Virus record (IMG/VR): IMGVR_UViG_3300046804_001651 | Coordinates: 1 to 20,153 of that record | DNA length: 20,153 nt | DNA from: a virus | Strand: one strand, 5' to 3' | In this document: positions 7,970-13,326 of the stretch, one piece after another | How positions within the stretch are numbered: the stretch's first letter is position 1 | Layout of the letters: each line of letters opens with the position of its first letter | Translations under genes and position numbers: made by a program | Notes under the pieces: model-generated | Databases searched by the model: none | What the model was told of the DNA's origin: nothing | The model's input: the letters and a program-made list of their open reading frames with translations, nothing else

Positions 7970-9495
7970 CAGTAGTACGCCGCTCTCTTGTGTGATTTAA
8001 AGAACCTAGGCTCATCTGGCTCGTCACTCGGCAGGCGTATGAAGCCCCCTGCGCGGAACCGCATCAATGCTAATGTTGTCGCATCCACCAAGTCATCATG
8101 CTCGCCTGACGGGAATGACGCTACCTCGTCAATTAACTCTTCAGCCCAGCGTGTCTCAGGAACCCAGACTTTACCACTAGCTATCAAGTCAGAGACACTA
8201 TTTAAGCGACTTATCTTGTCTTGTCCCTTACCCGGTGTAAACTCTTGTACAGGGATACCCATTGCACGAAACTCATAAATGAGAGGACCACCTGTCGCCT
8301 TCTTTTCTATAAGTACCCCGTCTGGCTCCCACTCCTTGTAGTGTTCGAACGCTTTTTTCTTAAGCTCGACCCACTCTAGGCGTTCTTTGTAAGAATTTAG
8401 CAGTATCAGGTTAGGCTGGTCGTTATCTTCTGGGTTGTACCAGACACCCCACGTCGTACAAGCTGAATAGTCCGCCCGTGTGTGCTTCTCATGCGCCGTA
8501 TCCCACGTCTGCAAGATATAGTCACAGTATGGCGGGTCATCTTTCTCCCAGATTTTCCACCATTCACGCTTAACAATCGCCGAATTGTCCGAGGTTGGCT
8601 GTTGTTGGTACTGCGCCATCCACTTACTGTTAGGAAGTTCGGTTCTTAACGCATCAAGCTCGTTCATCGACCAAAACTCAGGCCATAGCGGGTTGCCGCT
8701 AGGCAGGATTGCAGGAAACTCAATGATTTCCCACTCGTCCCCGCCTCGCGCAGCGCTTGCTTTAACAACTTGACCTGTTAAGTCACGTAATGACCACCTA
8801 GTCATCACTATAACAATGGCTCCGCCCGGCTGGAGACGCTGACGCGGACCTGACGTGTACCACTCGTACACCTTGTCGTATATATCTGGGTTAACTTGGG
8901 CCAAAGCGGCCTCTTGTTCGCTGTGCGGGTCGTCAATTATCAGAATATCTGCGCCCTTACCGGTCACAGCACCGCCCACACCGATAGCGAAGTAGTCACC
9001 ACCCTTGTTTGTGTTCCATCGACCGGCTGCTTTTGAGTCAGTTTGCAGCGAAACACCCGGAAAAATGCGGGTATATACCTCGGAATCTACCAAGTTACGT
9101 ACTTTTCGACCAAAACCGACCGCTAATTCGGCTGTATGGGAGGTCTGAATGACCTTTTTGTGTGGGAATTTACCTAAAAACCACGCTGGAAGCAGGTAAG
9201 ACGCGAATTCTGACTTGGTATGACGGGGTGGCATGTTGATTATCAGCCTCTTACACTCCCCACGGGCTACTCGCTCGAACGCTTCAGCCATTCTGCGGTG
9301 GTGTCTGCCCCCAATAAACGTAGGCCAGACCTCATGGACGAAATCCAAGAACTTAGTTTGTGCGCCTTCCTTGCGTTTTAGCTCTTGCAAGGCCTCTAAT
9401 TCATACAAAAGCTGGCGTTGCTCCGCCTCGCTAAGCAAAGGCAGTATCTTGGGTATGTCTTTTAGGTTGACGTTATTGATTATTGGTTGGGTCAC
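7969..9495 (-). CDS. Terminase large subunit
   Basis: This 508-aa packaging motor protein has both expected domains. The ATPase has Walker A MPPRHTKS (88-95), Walker B ADILIIDDP (182-190) and the coupling motif VMTRW (230-234). The C-terminal RNase H-like nuclease has acidic residues in TWDTA (D332), VLIEKKATG (E397) and EHDDLVDATT (D467/D468/D471). It cuts concatemeric DNA and pumps it through the portal. The start is GTG at 9495, overlapping the preceding gene's stop as GTGA, with only a weak GGTGGGG-type ribosome site. This suggests dependence on coupled translation. Length and motifs are complete, so the gene looks functional. Confidence 0.95.
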   Translation of the reverse strand: MTQPIINNVNLKDIPKILPLLSEAEQRQLLYELEALQELKRKEGAQTKFLDFVHEVWPTFIGGRHHRRMAEAFERVARGECKRLIINMPPRHTKSEFASYLLPAWFLGKFPHKKVIQTSHTAELAVGFGRKVRNLVDSEVYTRIFPGVSLQTDSKAAGRWNTNKGGDYFAIGVGGAVTGKGADILIIDDPHSEQEAALAQVNPDIYDKVYEWYTSGPRQRLQPGGAIVIVMTRWSLRDLTGQVVKASAARGGDEWEIIEFPAILPSGNPLWPEFWSMNELDALRTELPNSKWMAQYQQQPTSDNSAIVKREWWKIWEKDDPPYCDYILQTWDTAHEKHTRADYSACTTWGVWYNPEDNDQPNLILLNSYKERLEWVELKKKAFEHYKEWEPDGVLIEKKATGGPLIYEFRAMGIPVQEFTPGKGQDKISRLNSVSDLIASGKVWVPETRWAEELIDEVASFPSGEHDDLVDATTLALMRFRAGGFIRLPSDEPDEPRFFKSHKRAAYY

Positions 9496-9695
9496 ACCGC
9501 CACCCCACCAGCAGATTTAGGGCACGGCATCCCATTCCCATGCCCGTTTGGTTCCCCGCAGATAAAGCATCTGTACTGACCAAATATAGAAGGCGACCTG
9601 ACCGGGGCGTACTGAGGCAAAAAAGGGTTCTGACTTAACACTTCCTCAAAAGTGCCGTCGTCGTAGAACACAACAACTTTACTTATCTTTCTCAT
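9492..9695 (-). CDS. Small Cys/His-rich protein between the terminase genes (67 aa)
   Basis: The N-terminal half reads as a short beta unit (MRKISKVVVFYDDGTFEEVL). The C-terminal half holds CFICGEPNGHGNGMPCPK, a CxxC followed by HxN and another Cys, suggesting a small zinc-binding knuckle. The start at 9695 is chosen over in-frame ATGs at 9707 and 9716 because a GAGGGGG run lies just upstream; it overlaps the small terminase stop by 17 bases. Its own stop overlaps the GTG of the large terminase. Placement between the terminase subunits suggests a packaging accessory, but that is inference from position. Confidence 0.6.
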   Translation of the reverse strand: MRKISKVVVFYDDGTFEEVLSQNPFLPQYAPVRSPSIFGQYRCFICGEPNGHGNGMPCPKSAGGVAV

Positions 9696-10290
9696 CGTCC
9701 CCCTCATTGATCTCATCTAGTAGTGCACGGGGTTCATCCTCGATAACACCTAACTCTTCGTCCAGATTGTCTGCAATGGGGGTTACGTCTACTACGGTCG
9801 CATTAAGAAGCCTTTTTACTCGTTCTTTAATCGCTTCTTCTAGGTCGCTAGACGTCTTGTGGTTGATGGTGATTTCACTTCGTTCAGTGAAAAGACCTAT
9901 GTCTGAGTGTTTGCCTAGTAACTCTAGGGCTTTAAGTTCGTATCGCGGGTCCCCGCAGTTAGCAATTTCCATCAGTTTTGAGGTGATGGCGGAGCGCATC
10001 TCGGCGGCATCGGTAGCTACTTGGTTGGCATAGCTTCGTAAGAATAATGCGGCGGCGCTTGCTGTACTGGGTTGCTTTAGTGCGTGTTTGGCAACATGAC
10101 GATTTGCAGCTTTGAACAAATCTAACGTCTTGTCTATGTCGTCCTTCTCGATCTCGATGGGTGCACCGAGTTCTTGCAGTAAGTCCGCTGTATTTGCAGC
10201 GACGACTACAGTCTCGTGGAAGTTTTTGGCTTCCTCGGTTTCTAAACTGTAAGGGACGGCATGGCCCCCTGTTGGCTCAATATTAACCAT
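9679..10290 (-). CDS. Putative terminase small subunit
   Basis: A 203-aa, mostly helical acidic protein is encoded just upstream of the large terminase. The block YELKALELLGKHSDIGLFTE, followed by RSEITINHKTSSDLEEAI, resembles the C-terminal part of small terminase subunits that recognise phage DNA and recruit the large subunit. An N-terminal helix-turn-helix is not obvious to me. The start ATG at 10290 lacks a clear ribosome site; a promoter-like box at 10297-10307 would put transcription start at or next to the ATG, so a leaderless mRNA is possible. An in-frame TTG at 10368 is a weaker alternative. Function rests on gene order plus the C-terminal pattern. Confidence 0.65.
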   Translation of the reverse strand: MVNIEPTGGHAVPYSLETEEAKNFHETVVVAANTADLLQELGAPIEIEKDDIDKTLDLFKAANRHVAKHALKQPSTASAAALFLRSYANQVATDAAEMRSAITSKLMEIANCGDPRYELKALELLGKHSDIGLFTERSEITINHKTSSDLEEAIKERVKRLLNATVVDVTPIADNLDEELGVIEDEPRALLDEINEGDDEKDK

Positions 10291-10296
10291 GCGGGG

Positions 10297-10307
10297 TATA
10301 TACCACG
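10297..10307 (-). promoter_or_regulatory. Candidate promoter immediately upstream of the small terminase gene
   Basis: The minus strand reads CGTGGTATATA: an extended -10 (TG one base before the TATATA hexamer). TTTACT sits 17 bases upstream as a possible -35 (4 of 6 consensus). Counting from the hexamer puts +1 at about 10290, the first base of the ATG. It shares CGTGGTATAT exactly with the box near 10721. Inferred from motif only. Confidence 0.45.
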
Positions 10308-10369
10308 TATTTAGGAAGCAGTAAAGGTTGGTACTCGCTGCACTGGAAGATAAAACCGGATTCCGCAAT

Positions 10370-10710
10370 CCCCACTATTTCCAGCATCCGCTTTCCCAAC
10401 ACGGCTGAGGACTGCTAGACCAGAATACTCGGCAAACCTCCCTCTGGTGAGGGGTACCCAGACTGCAACCTAAATTGCACTCCTGCCTTATTCCCAATCC
10501 TCATGCGTGTTGGTCCTCGTCTTTCCGAGGTGTCAGGAAACTTATCGCCCCCTAGAATCCGTACTCCATAGCGTCCTATGGCATCACCTGTAAATTCAGG
10601 GTTGCGCTATTGCTGCCCAGATAACCAAAATCAATCCTCATGCGTCTTAGTGTTGGCGCTCCTGAGCTTGGTCAGGCATTTAAGGGAAACCGATTCGCTA
10701 CCAGCCACAC
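10370..10710. other. Non-coding region with a two-copy hairpin element
   Basis: No convincing gene is visible. The sequence CAATCCTCATGCGT occurs twice in direct orientation (10495-10508 and 10632-10645). Each copy is followed by TGTTGG and then a 5-bp hairpin with a 6-base loop: CCTCG/CGAGG (10515-10530) and CCTGA/TCAGG (10661-10676). Stems differ in sequence but both pair perfectly, a compensatory pattern. Further perfect stems are CCCTC/GAGGG with a TGGT loop (10440-10453) and CCATAG/CTATGG with a CGTC loop (10566-10581). If transcribed leftward from the 10721 promoter candidate, this would be a roughly 420-base structured leader of the late operon. A packaging site next to the small terminase gene is an alternative. 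Confidence 0.5.
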
Positions 10711-10720
10711 CAACAAAATA

Positions 10721-10731
10721 AATATACCACG
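10721..10731 (-). promoter_or_regulatory. Candidate upstream late promoter
   Basis: The minus strand reads GCGTGGTATATT: extended -10 TG, then TATATT (10721-10726, 5 of 6 consensus). No good -35 is seen. Predicted start is near 10714. It matches the boxes at 10297 and 1009 over GTGGTATA. Confidence 0.4.
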
Positions 10732-10740
10732 CTTTGCAGA

Positions 10741-10935
10741 GGAGGTTGGGACTCCTACCCGGGGGGTGTTGCTATATTGTGTTTTTGCTAAGCTTTGTAA
10801 GAAGAGTTGTGGGGGGTGGTATTGACTGTGCAAATTAGAGTGTAAGTCGGGACTTGGGACTCCTAAGCTATGGCTTTGGGGGGTCGGGGGGTCTGACCCC
10901 GTTAAAAATGAGTTTTTTCCGATTCCATTTTTAAC
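10741..10935. other. Non-coding G-run region with 12-bp direct repeats and a long inverted repeat
   Basis: TTGGGACTCCTA occurs at 10746-10757 and 10854-10865. Runs of six G follow each repeat and also occur near 10811. A GGGGT-CTG-ACCCC hairpin lies at 10888-10900. Directly after it GTTAAAAATG (10901-10910) and CATTTTTAAC (10926-10935) form a perfect 10-bp inverted repeat with a 15-base loop. No open frame with a ribosome site covers the region. It may contain a bidirectional transcription barrier, operator or replication signal; none can be proved from sequence. Confidence 0.45.
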
Positions 10936-11356
10936 CTGATTTTCTTACAAAGCATGTAGAGTGCGAAGCAAGTGGAGCAACAACGCACCACGCAGCGCAA
11001 AGCAGGTTACATGTCGCGCTTAGTTCGATGCACTAAGGTGTTCTGATTAAGTAGCAACAAGTAAGCGCAAGTTCTTACACAATTCGGGCGGTAATCAATC
11101 CGCAAAGTTAGATGCAAGTAACTTAGAGTAGTGACGATGCACGATGCCTTATGGCGGTTATGCAAATAGGGAAGGGACGCCCTTAGTTCACGAAGGTTAT
11201 CAGTATGCTAGACGGTCTAACTATAAAACTTATTCAGCGCATAAAGCATAGCAAAACTTTATGAGCACGCGCTGACAGACCGCGACATAGTCTGTCTATA
11301 TGCAAGCGTACTCACTGAGTATTCTTGTTTATAACTTAACTTTTTAGGGGAACATT
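10936..11356. other. Non-coding leader/control region before the rightward genes
   Basis: No supported gene. Three overlapping short stems occur: GTGCG/CGCAC (10961-10988), AGCGC/GCGCT (10994-11020) and CTTAG/CTAAG (11019-11037). AAGGG/CCCTT lies at 11172-11184. The odd palindrome TAGACGGTCTA (11209-11219) is followed by TATAAA. A perfect 7-bp inverted repeat GACAGAC/GTCTGTC (11274-11296) lies about 60 bases before the first rightward gene. No tRNA can be folded here. Confidence 0.45.
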
Positions 11357-11824
11357 ATGTCAAACACAATCGCTCAATTCTCGTCAACTGAAGTTGATTT
11401 CGCTGTTGCTGCTGTTATCGTCGAAGGCAAAACGCTAACAGAGAAAAAGTTGTCAGTTGTTAATCAGGCATCATCCGCTGCATTGGCTTACATGTGCAAT
11501 GTTAAGGGTAAAGTCGGTAAAGCAGCACGCGAGAATATCTCGCAACATGGCGAGCAACTTATAGCTACGCAAGCACGCTCAGGCAACTATAAGCCACTCG
11601 CGGATGCAATCGCGTCAATCACTGGACAATCTCTAACAATACCGAACCGCGCCACATACGAGACACTCGCCGGACGCTTTGCGGATGCATTGCAGGACTT
11701 ACCACGCGAAGGCTACGCACTATCTAAGAAAGACAACACACTCAAGCCAACTGCAAAACGCTTAGCATTGATGCAAGTAATTGGTTTAATCAGCGAAGTT
11801 CAGGCTATCGCTGCAGCTTTGTAA
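11357..11824 (+). CDS. Hypothetical protein, first rightward gene (155 aa)
   Basis: The ATG at 11357 follows AGGGGAA at good spacing. The protein is Ala-rich and predicted helical, with blocks KAARENISQHGEQLIATQAR, NYKPLADAIASITG and a basic stretch SKKDNTLKPTAKRLALMQV near the C-terminus. It has no Cys pair, Walker motif, signal peptide or membrane segment. I do not recognise the family. Its stop codon lies inside an iteron (11819-11826), and iterons flank it on both sides. As the first gene of the rightward arm inside the repeat region, it is a reasonable candidate for a protein that binds those repeats, but nothing in the sequence proves DNA binding. Confidence 0.75.
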   Translation: MSNTIAQFSSTEVDFAVAAVIVEGKTLTEKKLSVVNQASSAALAYMCNVKGKVGKAARENISQHGEQLIATQARSGNYKPLADAIASITGQSLTIPNRATYETLAGRFADALQDLPREGYALSKKDNTLKPTAKRLALMQVIGLISEVQAIAAAL

Positions 11825-11906
11825 GATTGTTAGAATTGCCAAAGGTTAATCTTACAGCGTAAGTCCTTGATTCTATTGAATAAAGTGGCTTTGTAAGACT
11901 GTAAGA
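11819..11906. repeat. Iteron cluster A with inverted arrangement
   Basis: TTGTAAGA and TTGTTAGA abut head to tail (11819-11834). TTGTAAGA and CTGTAAGA abut the same way (11891-11906). Between them lies an opposed TCTTACAG (11850-11857). The outer and opposed units form a 9-bp inverted repeat, TGTAAGATT (11820-11828) with AATCTTACA (11848-11856). It begins within the stop codon region of the 155-aa gene. Confidence 0.65.
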
Positions 11907-12004
11907 TAAAAAAAGCAGTGATTTGGAAAATCGAGGTCACTTGACTTCTTACGCAACTGCATCACCCATGCACCAATGCAATTTTGGGTCGTCGTTATCT
12001 ATCG

Positions 12005-12050
12005 TCTTACAATCTTACAATCTAACAATATAATATATTTATTCTTACAA
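12005..12050 (+). repeat. Iteron cluster B: three exact tandem 8-bp units plus one
   Basis: TCTTACAA (12005-12012), TCTTACAA (12013-12020) and TCTAACAA (12021-12028) follow each other without spacers. A 14-base A/T-only stretch and a fourth unit TCTTACAA (12043-12050) come next. Tandem repeats beside an A/T-rich segment are the layout of iteron-type origins, where the A/T segment is the unwinding site. Confidence 0.7.
12006..12034 (+). promoter_or_regulatory. Candidate rightward promoter overlapping iteron cluster B
   Basis: A consensus TATAAT lies at 12029-12034. Exactly 17 bases upstream is CTTACA (12006-12011), matching 4 of 6 bases of TTGACA. The -35 lies in the first iteron and the spacer is the next two, so a protein bound to the iterons would block this promoter. 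Confidence 0.45.
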
Positions 12051-12084
12051 AGTAGTATCTATGCGGGTTTTCAGAGCATCACCA

Positions 12085-12093
12085 TGATATACT
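12085..12093 (+). promoter_or_regulatory. Candidate rightward extended -10 promoter
   Basis: TGATATACT has the extended TG and a 5-of-6 -10 hexamer (TATACT, 12088-12093); no good -35 is seen. An iteron-like TTGTTAGA (12095-12102) covers the predicted start site. It would drive the small genes from 12159 onward. Confidence 0.4.
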
Positions 12094-12158
12094 ATTGTTA
12101 GAATCACCCTTTGCATCTTCTTACAAACCCTGCTTTCTCTTACACTCAAAGGCACGCT

Positions 12159-12344
12159 ATGACTACGCACATTCTTACAAAGGGTGCACTCGGCATCCCT
12201 GCACCTGCACTCAAACTCGGCACATGGAATAAACCGCATCAAGGCGGTCACACACCAATGCCATATCGTCAACATTCTAACAACTGGACTCGCGCCAACA
12301 AGTTCGCTCGTGTTCCCTCAAATCTTGCACCGTGGAGAGACTAA
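12159..12344 (+). CDS. Hypothetical small basic protein (61 aa)
   Basis: The ATG at 12159 follows AAAGG (12148-12152) at 6-base spacing; an upstream in-frame start at 12111 lacks a ribosome site and would cross iterons. The protein is rich in His, Pro, Arg, Asn and Trp (for example GTWNKPHQGGHTPMPYRQHS) and has no Cys and little predicted regular structure. Two iterons lie within it (12173 and 12276). The next gene starts 2 bases after its stop with GGAGAG inside this frame, so the pair is coupled. Function unknown. Confidence 0.55.
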   Translation: MTTHILTKGALGIPAPALKLGTWNKPHQGGHTPMPYRQHSNNWTRANKFARVPSNLAPWRD

Positions 12345-12346
12345 TA

Positions 12347-12511
12347 ATGAAAGACTCAACCTTGCTATTACTCGGCGGCACATTACTCAACCTATACACA
12401 ATCGCGGCATGCATGATGGACTTACCGACTCTGCTTTGCTGTGCTCTAGGTTTCGGCGGCATCTTTCTTACAGCAGGTGCAATACACACAATGATCTTCC
12501 ATCGCAATTAA
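12347..12511 (+). CDS. Small membrane protein (54 aa)
   Basis: The ATG at 12347 is preceded by GGAGAG (12334-12339) at 7-base spacing, two bases after the previous stop. The product is mostly hydrophobic. Segment 1 (about 4-24: LLLLGGTLLNLYTIAACMM) and segment 2 (about 27-50: LLCCALGFGGIFLTAGAIHT) would form two membrane-spanning helices joined by a short DLPT turn, with a basic end HRN. Its role could be host-membrane modification, superinfection exclusion or lysis control; none is indicated specifically. An iteron (12466-12473) lies within it. Confidence 0.6.
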   Translation: MKDSTLLLLGGTLLNLYTIAACMMDLPTLLCCALGFGGIFLTAGAIHTMIFHRN

Positions 12512-12547
12512 CGCAGCACCAACTCAACTTGTCAAAGGAGTAACACC

Positions 12548-12736
12548 ATGCAACTCATACACTTGGAAACTCTACTGAATAACGCATTCAACTCTATTGA
12601 TCTAACCCCCGAAGAAGAAGCAATGATCGCGGCGTACGAATACCAATGCGTAATGCTCGACCACGCAGAGGACTTAGAGGACTTTGATTACTGGAGTATC
12701 CGTAAAGAAGTGGGTGAGGTGAGAGCATGGAGTTGA
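12548..12736 (+). CDS. Hypothetical acidic protein (62 aa)
   Basis: AAAGGAG (12534-12540) precedes the ATG at 12548. The product is strongly acidic and helical, with DLTPEEEAMIAAYEYQC and HAEDLEDFDYW. There are no membrane segments and only one Cys. Small acidic early phage proteins are sometimes host-enzyme inhibitors or DNA mimics, but there is no specific match and I do not assign a function. A possible tiny gene begins inside its end at 12727. Confidence 0.6.
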   Translation: MQLIHLETLLNNAFNSIDLTPEEEAMIAAYEYQCVMLDHAEDLEDFDYWSIRKEVGEVRAWS

Positions 12737-12825
12737 TAACGCGCAAGAAGGGAAAGCCAGTTCCCCCCGACGCCACGCAACCTGACGGGGAAGTGAGGGA
12801 GGGTCTATGCGATACGTATGCTTAG
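12727..12825 (+). CDS. Possible tiny protein overlapping two genes (32 aa)
   Basis: ATG at 12727 follows GAGGTGAG and reads 32 codons (MELITRKKGKPVPPDATQPD and 12 more) to TAG at 12823-12825. It overlaps the previous gene by 10 bases and the zinc-ribbon gene by 19. It fills what would otherwise be a 70-base gap and would couple the two genes. Lysine/proline-rich; no family recognised. It may be only a translational bridge. Confidence 0.35.
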   Translation: MELITRKKGKPVPPDATQPDGEVREGLCDTYA

Positions 12826-13013
12826 AGTGTGGCGATGACGTAGACGAGCGGCGCGTTGCACTAGGTTATAGGTTCTGCCTAGAGTGTGGCGAGGTACGAG
12901 CGCGTGACGTGAAGCACTGCATCGTGCCGATGCCTAAGAGTAACTACATAGTAGTAACTGACCCTGCATTACTGATAGGGCTAAACAGTTCACACAAAGG
13001 AGGCGTGAGATGA
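12807..13013 (+). CDS. Small zinc-ribbon protein 1 (68 aa)
   Basis: Two CxxC knuckles, C5-C8 (VCLECG) and C24-C27 (FCLECG), separated by 15 residues, make a classic four-Cys zinc ribbon in the first 30 residues. The rest is a short tail with no clear fold. Start ATG at 12807 follows GGGAGGG. It is clearly paralogous to the next gene: both share the pattern (R/K)Y(V/L)CxEC, then GYRxC and a second Cys with identical spacing. Such ribbons usually bind nucleic acid or partner proteins; the target is unknown. Ends in an ATGA overlap with its paralogue. Confidence 0.75.
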   Translation: MRYVCLECGDDVDERRVALGYRFCLECGEVRARDVKHCIVPMPKSNYIVVTDPALLIGLNSSHKGGVR

Positions 13014-13189
13014 GCATGAAATACCTATGCCCCGAATGCAGGGGCTTTATCGATTGGGCGTGGGCTAACAAGGGCTATCGTACCTGTAAGCAATGCGTAG
13101 AAGAGACGGCGCTAGTCCGAGCACGAGAGGTAATGCAACGCAGACCAGACCTAGCCGAGCTAGCCAAAGAGATACTAAAAGAAACCTGA
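13010..13189 (+). CDS. Small zinc-ribbon protein 2 (59 aa)
   Basis: The ATG at 13010 overlaps the stop of the preceding gene (ATGA), with GGAGG at 12999-13003. The product has C7-C10 (LCPEC) and C26-C29 (TCKQC) with the same 15-residue gap as its neighbour and a shared GYRxC segment, then a charged helix (VRAREVMQRRPDLAELAKEI) instead of the neighbour's tail. It is a tandem duplicate that has diverged. Nucleic-acid or protein binding through zinc is likely from the family type; specific function unknown. Confidence 0.75.
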   Translation: MSMKYLCPECRGFIDWAWANKGYRTCKQCVEETALVRAREVMQRRPDLAELAKEILKET

Positions 13190-13326
13190 GTTGTGGCAGG
13201 TAGCCCACAAACACTAGCGACAGTGAGCGTAGGTAGAACGAAAGCCTACGGCGTGAATGAGCCGGTGCTTGACCATTGCGAGCCGGTAAGGAAATGCGCA
13301 GCACGGAATGGCGGTGCATAAACTAA

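Larger units (their letters stand above)
11825..12158. other. Intergenic control region carrying most iterons
   Basis: This stretch of 334 bases has no supported gene. It holds iteron clusters A and B, an A/T-only stretch TATAATATATTTAT (12029-12042), two promoter candidates and a short A-run at 11906-11913. A perfect GATTT/AAATC hairpin lies at 11922-11934. Confidence 0.6.
10795..12473. repeat. Family of 8-bp iterons TCTTACAA / TTGTAAGA
   Basis: By eye, exact copies occur at 10795 (-), 10943 (+), 11819 (-), 11891 (-), 12005, 12013, 12043, 12119 and 12173 (all +). One-mismatch copies occur at 11073, 11632, 11827, 11850, 11899, 12021, 12095, 12138, 12276 and 12466. Only two exact copies were noticed in the other ~18.5 kb (2846 and 8387). 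Copies span both non-coding DNA and the first small rightward genes. The pattern suggests binding sites for a sequence-specific protein, as at iteron origins, partition sites or multi-operator control regions. Confidence 0.7.

Noticed and set aside
9069-9084. Sequence very like the 10297 promoter box (GAGGTATATACCCGC on the minus strand)
   Set aside because: It lies inside the large terminase gene and encodes an ordinary part of the protein; it lacks the GTGG core and is probably coincidental, though an internal promoter is not excluded.
10418-10606. 63 codons open on the minus strand without a stop across the two-hairpin region
   Set aside because: Only a late internal ATG, no ribosome site, no recognisable protein; the stem-loops explain the sequence better. 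A decayed gene cannot be excluded.
10495-10645. GCATGAGGATTG on the minus strand resembling the MS2 coat-protein operator loop
   Set aside because: Only the loop-like core matches; the flanking stem of the MS2 operator is absent.
10640-10825. Rightward 61-codon open frame in the central non-coding region
   Set aside because: No ribosome site, it begins exactly inside the repeated 14-mer, and the composition is not protein-like; better explained as chance over the structured element.
11019-11040. TTAGTTCGATG resembling a tRNA T-arm
   Set aside because: The stem gives a 9-base loop rather than 7 and no acceptor, D-arm or anticodon arm can be built around it.
11906-11941. Minus-strand hairpin followed by seven T as a possible terminator
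   Set aside because: The stem is only 5 A/T-rich pairs plus a bulge, and no minus-strand gene feeds into it.
11819-12180. Repeats considered as a CRISPR array
   Set aside because: Units are 8 bp, in both orientations, with no uniform spacers and no cas genes.
13223-13321. GTG-started 32-codon frame in the gap after the zinc-ribbon genes
   Set aside because: No ribosome site, not coupled to a neighbour, and no recognisable features; the gap instead holds a hairpin near the next gene.
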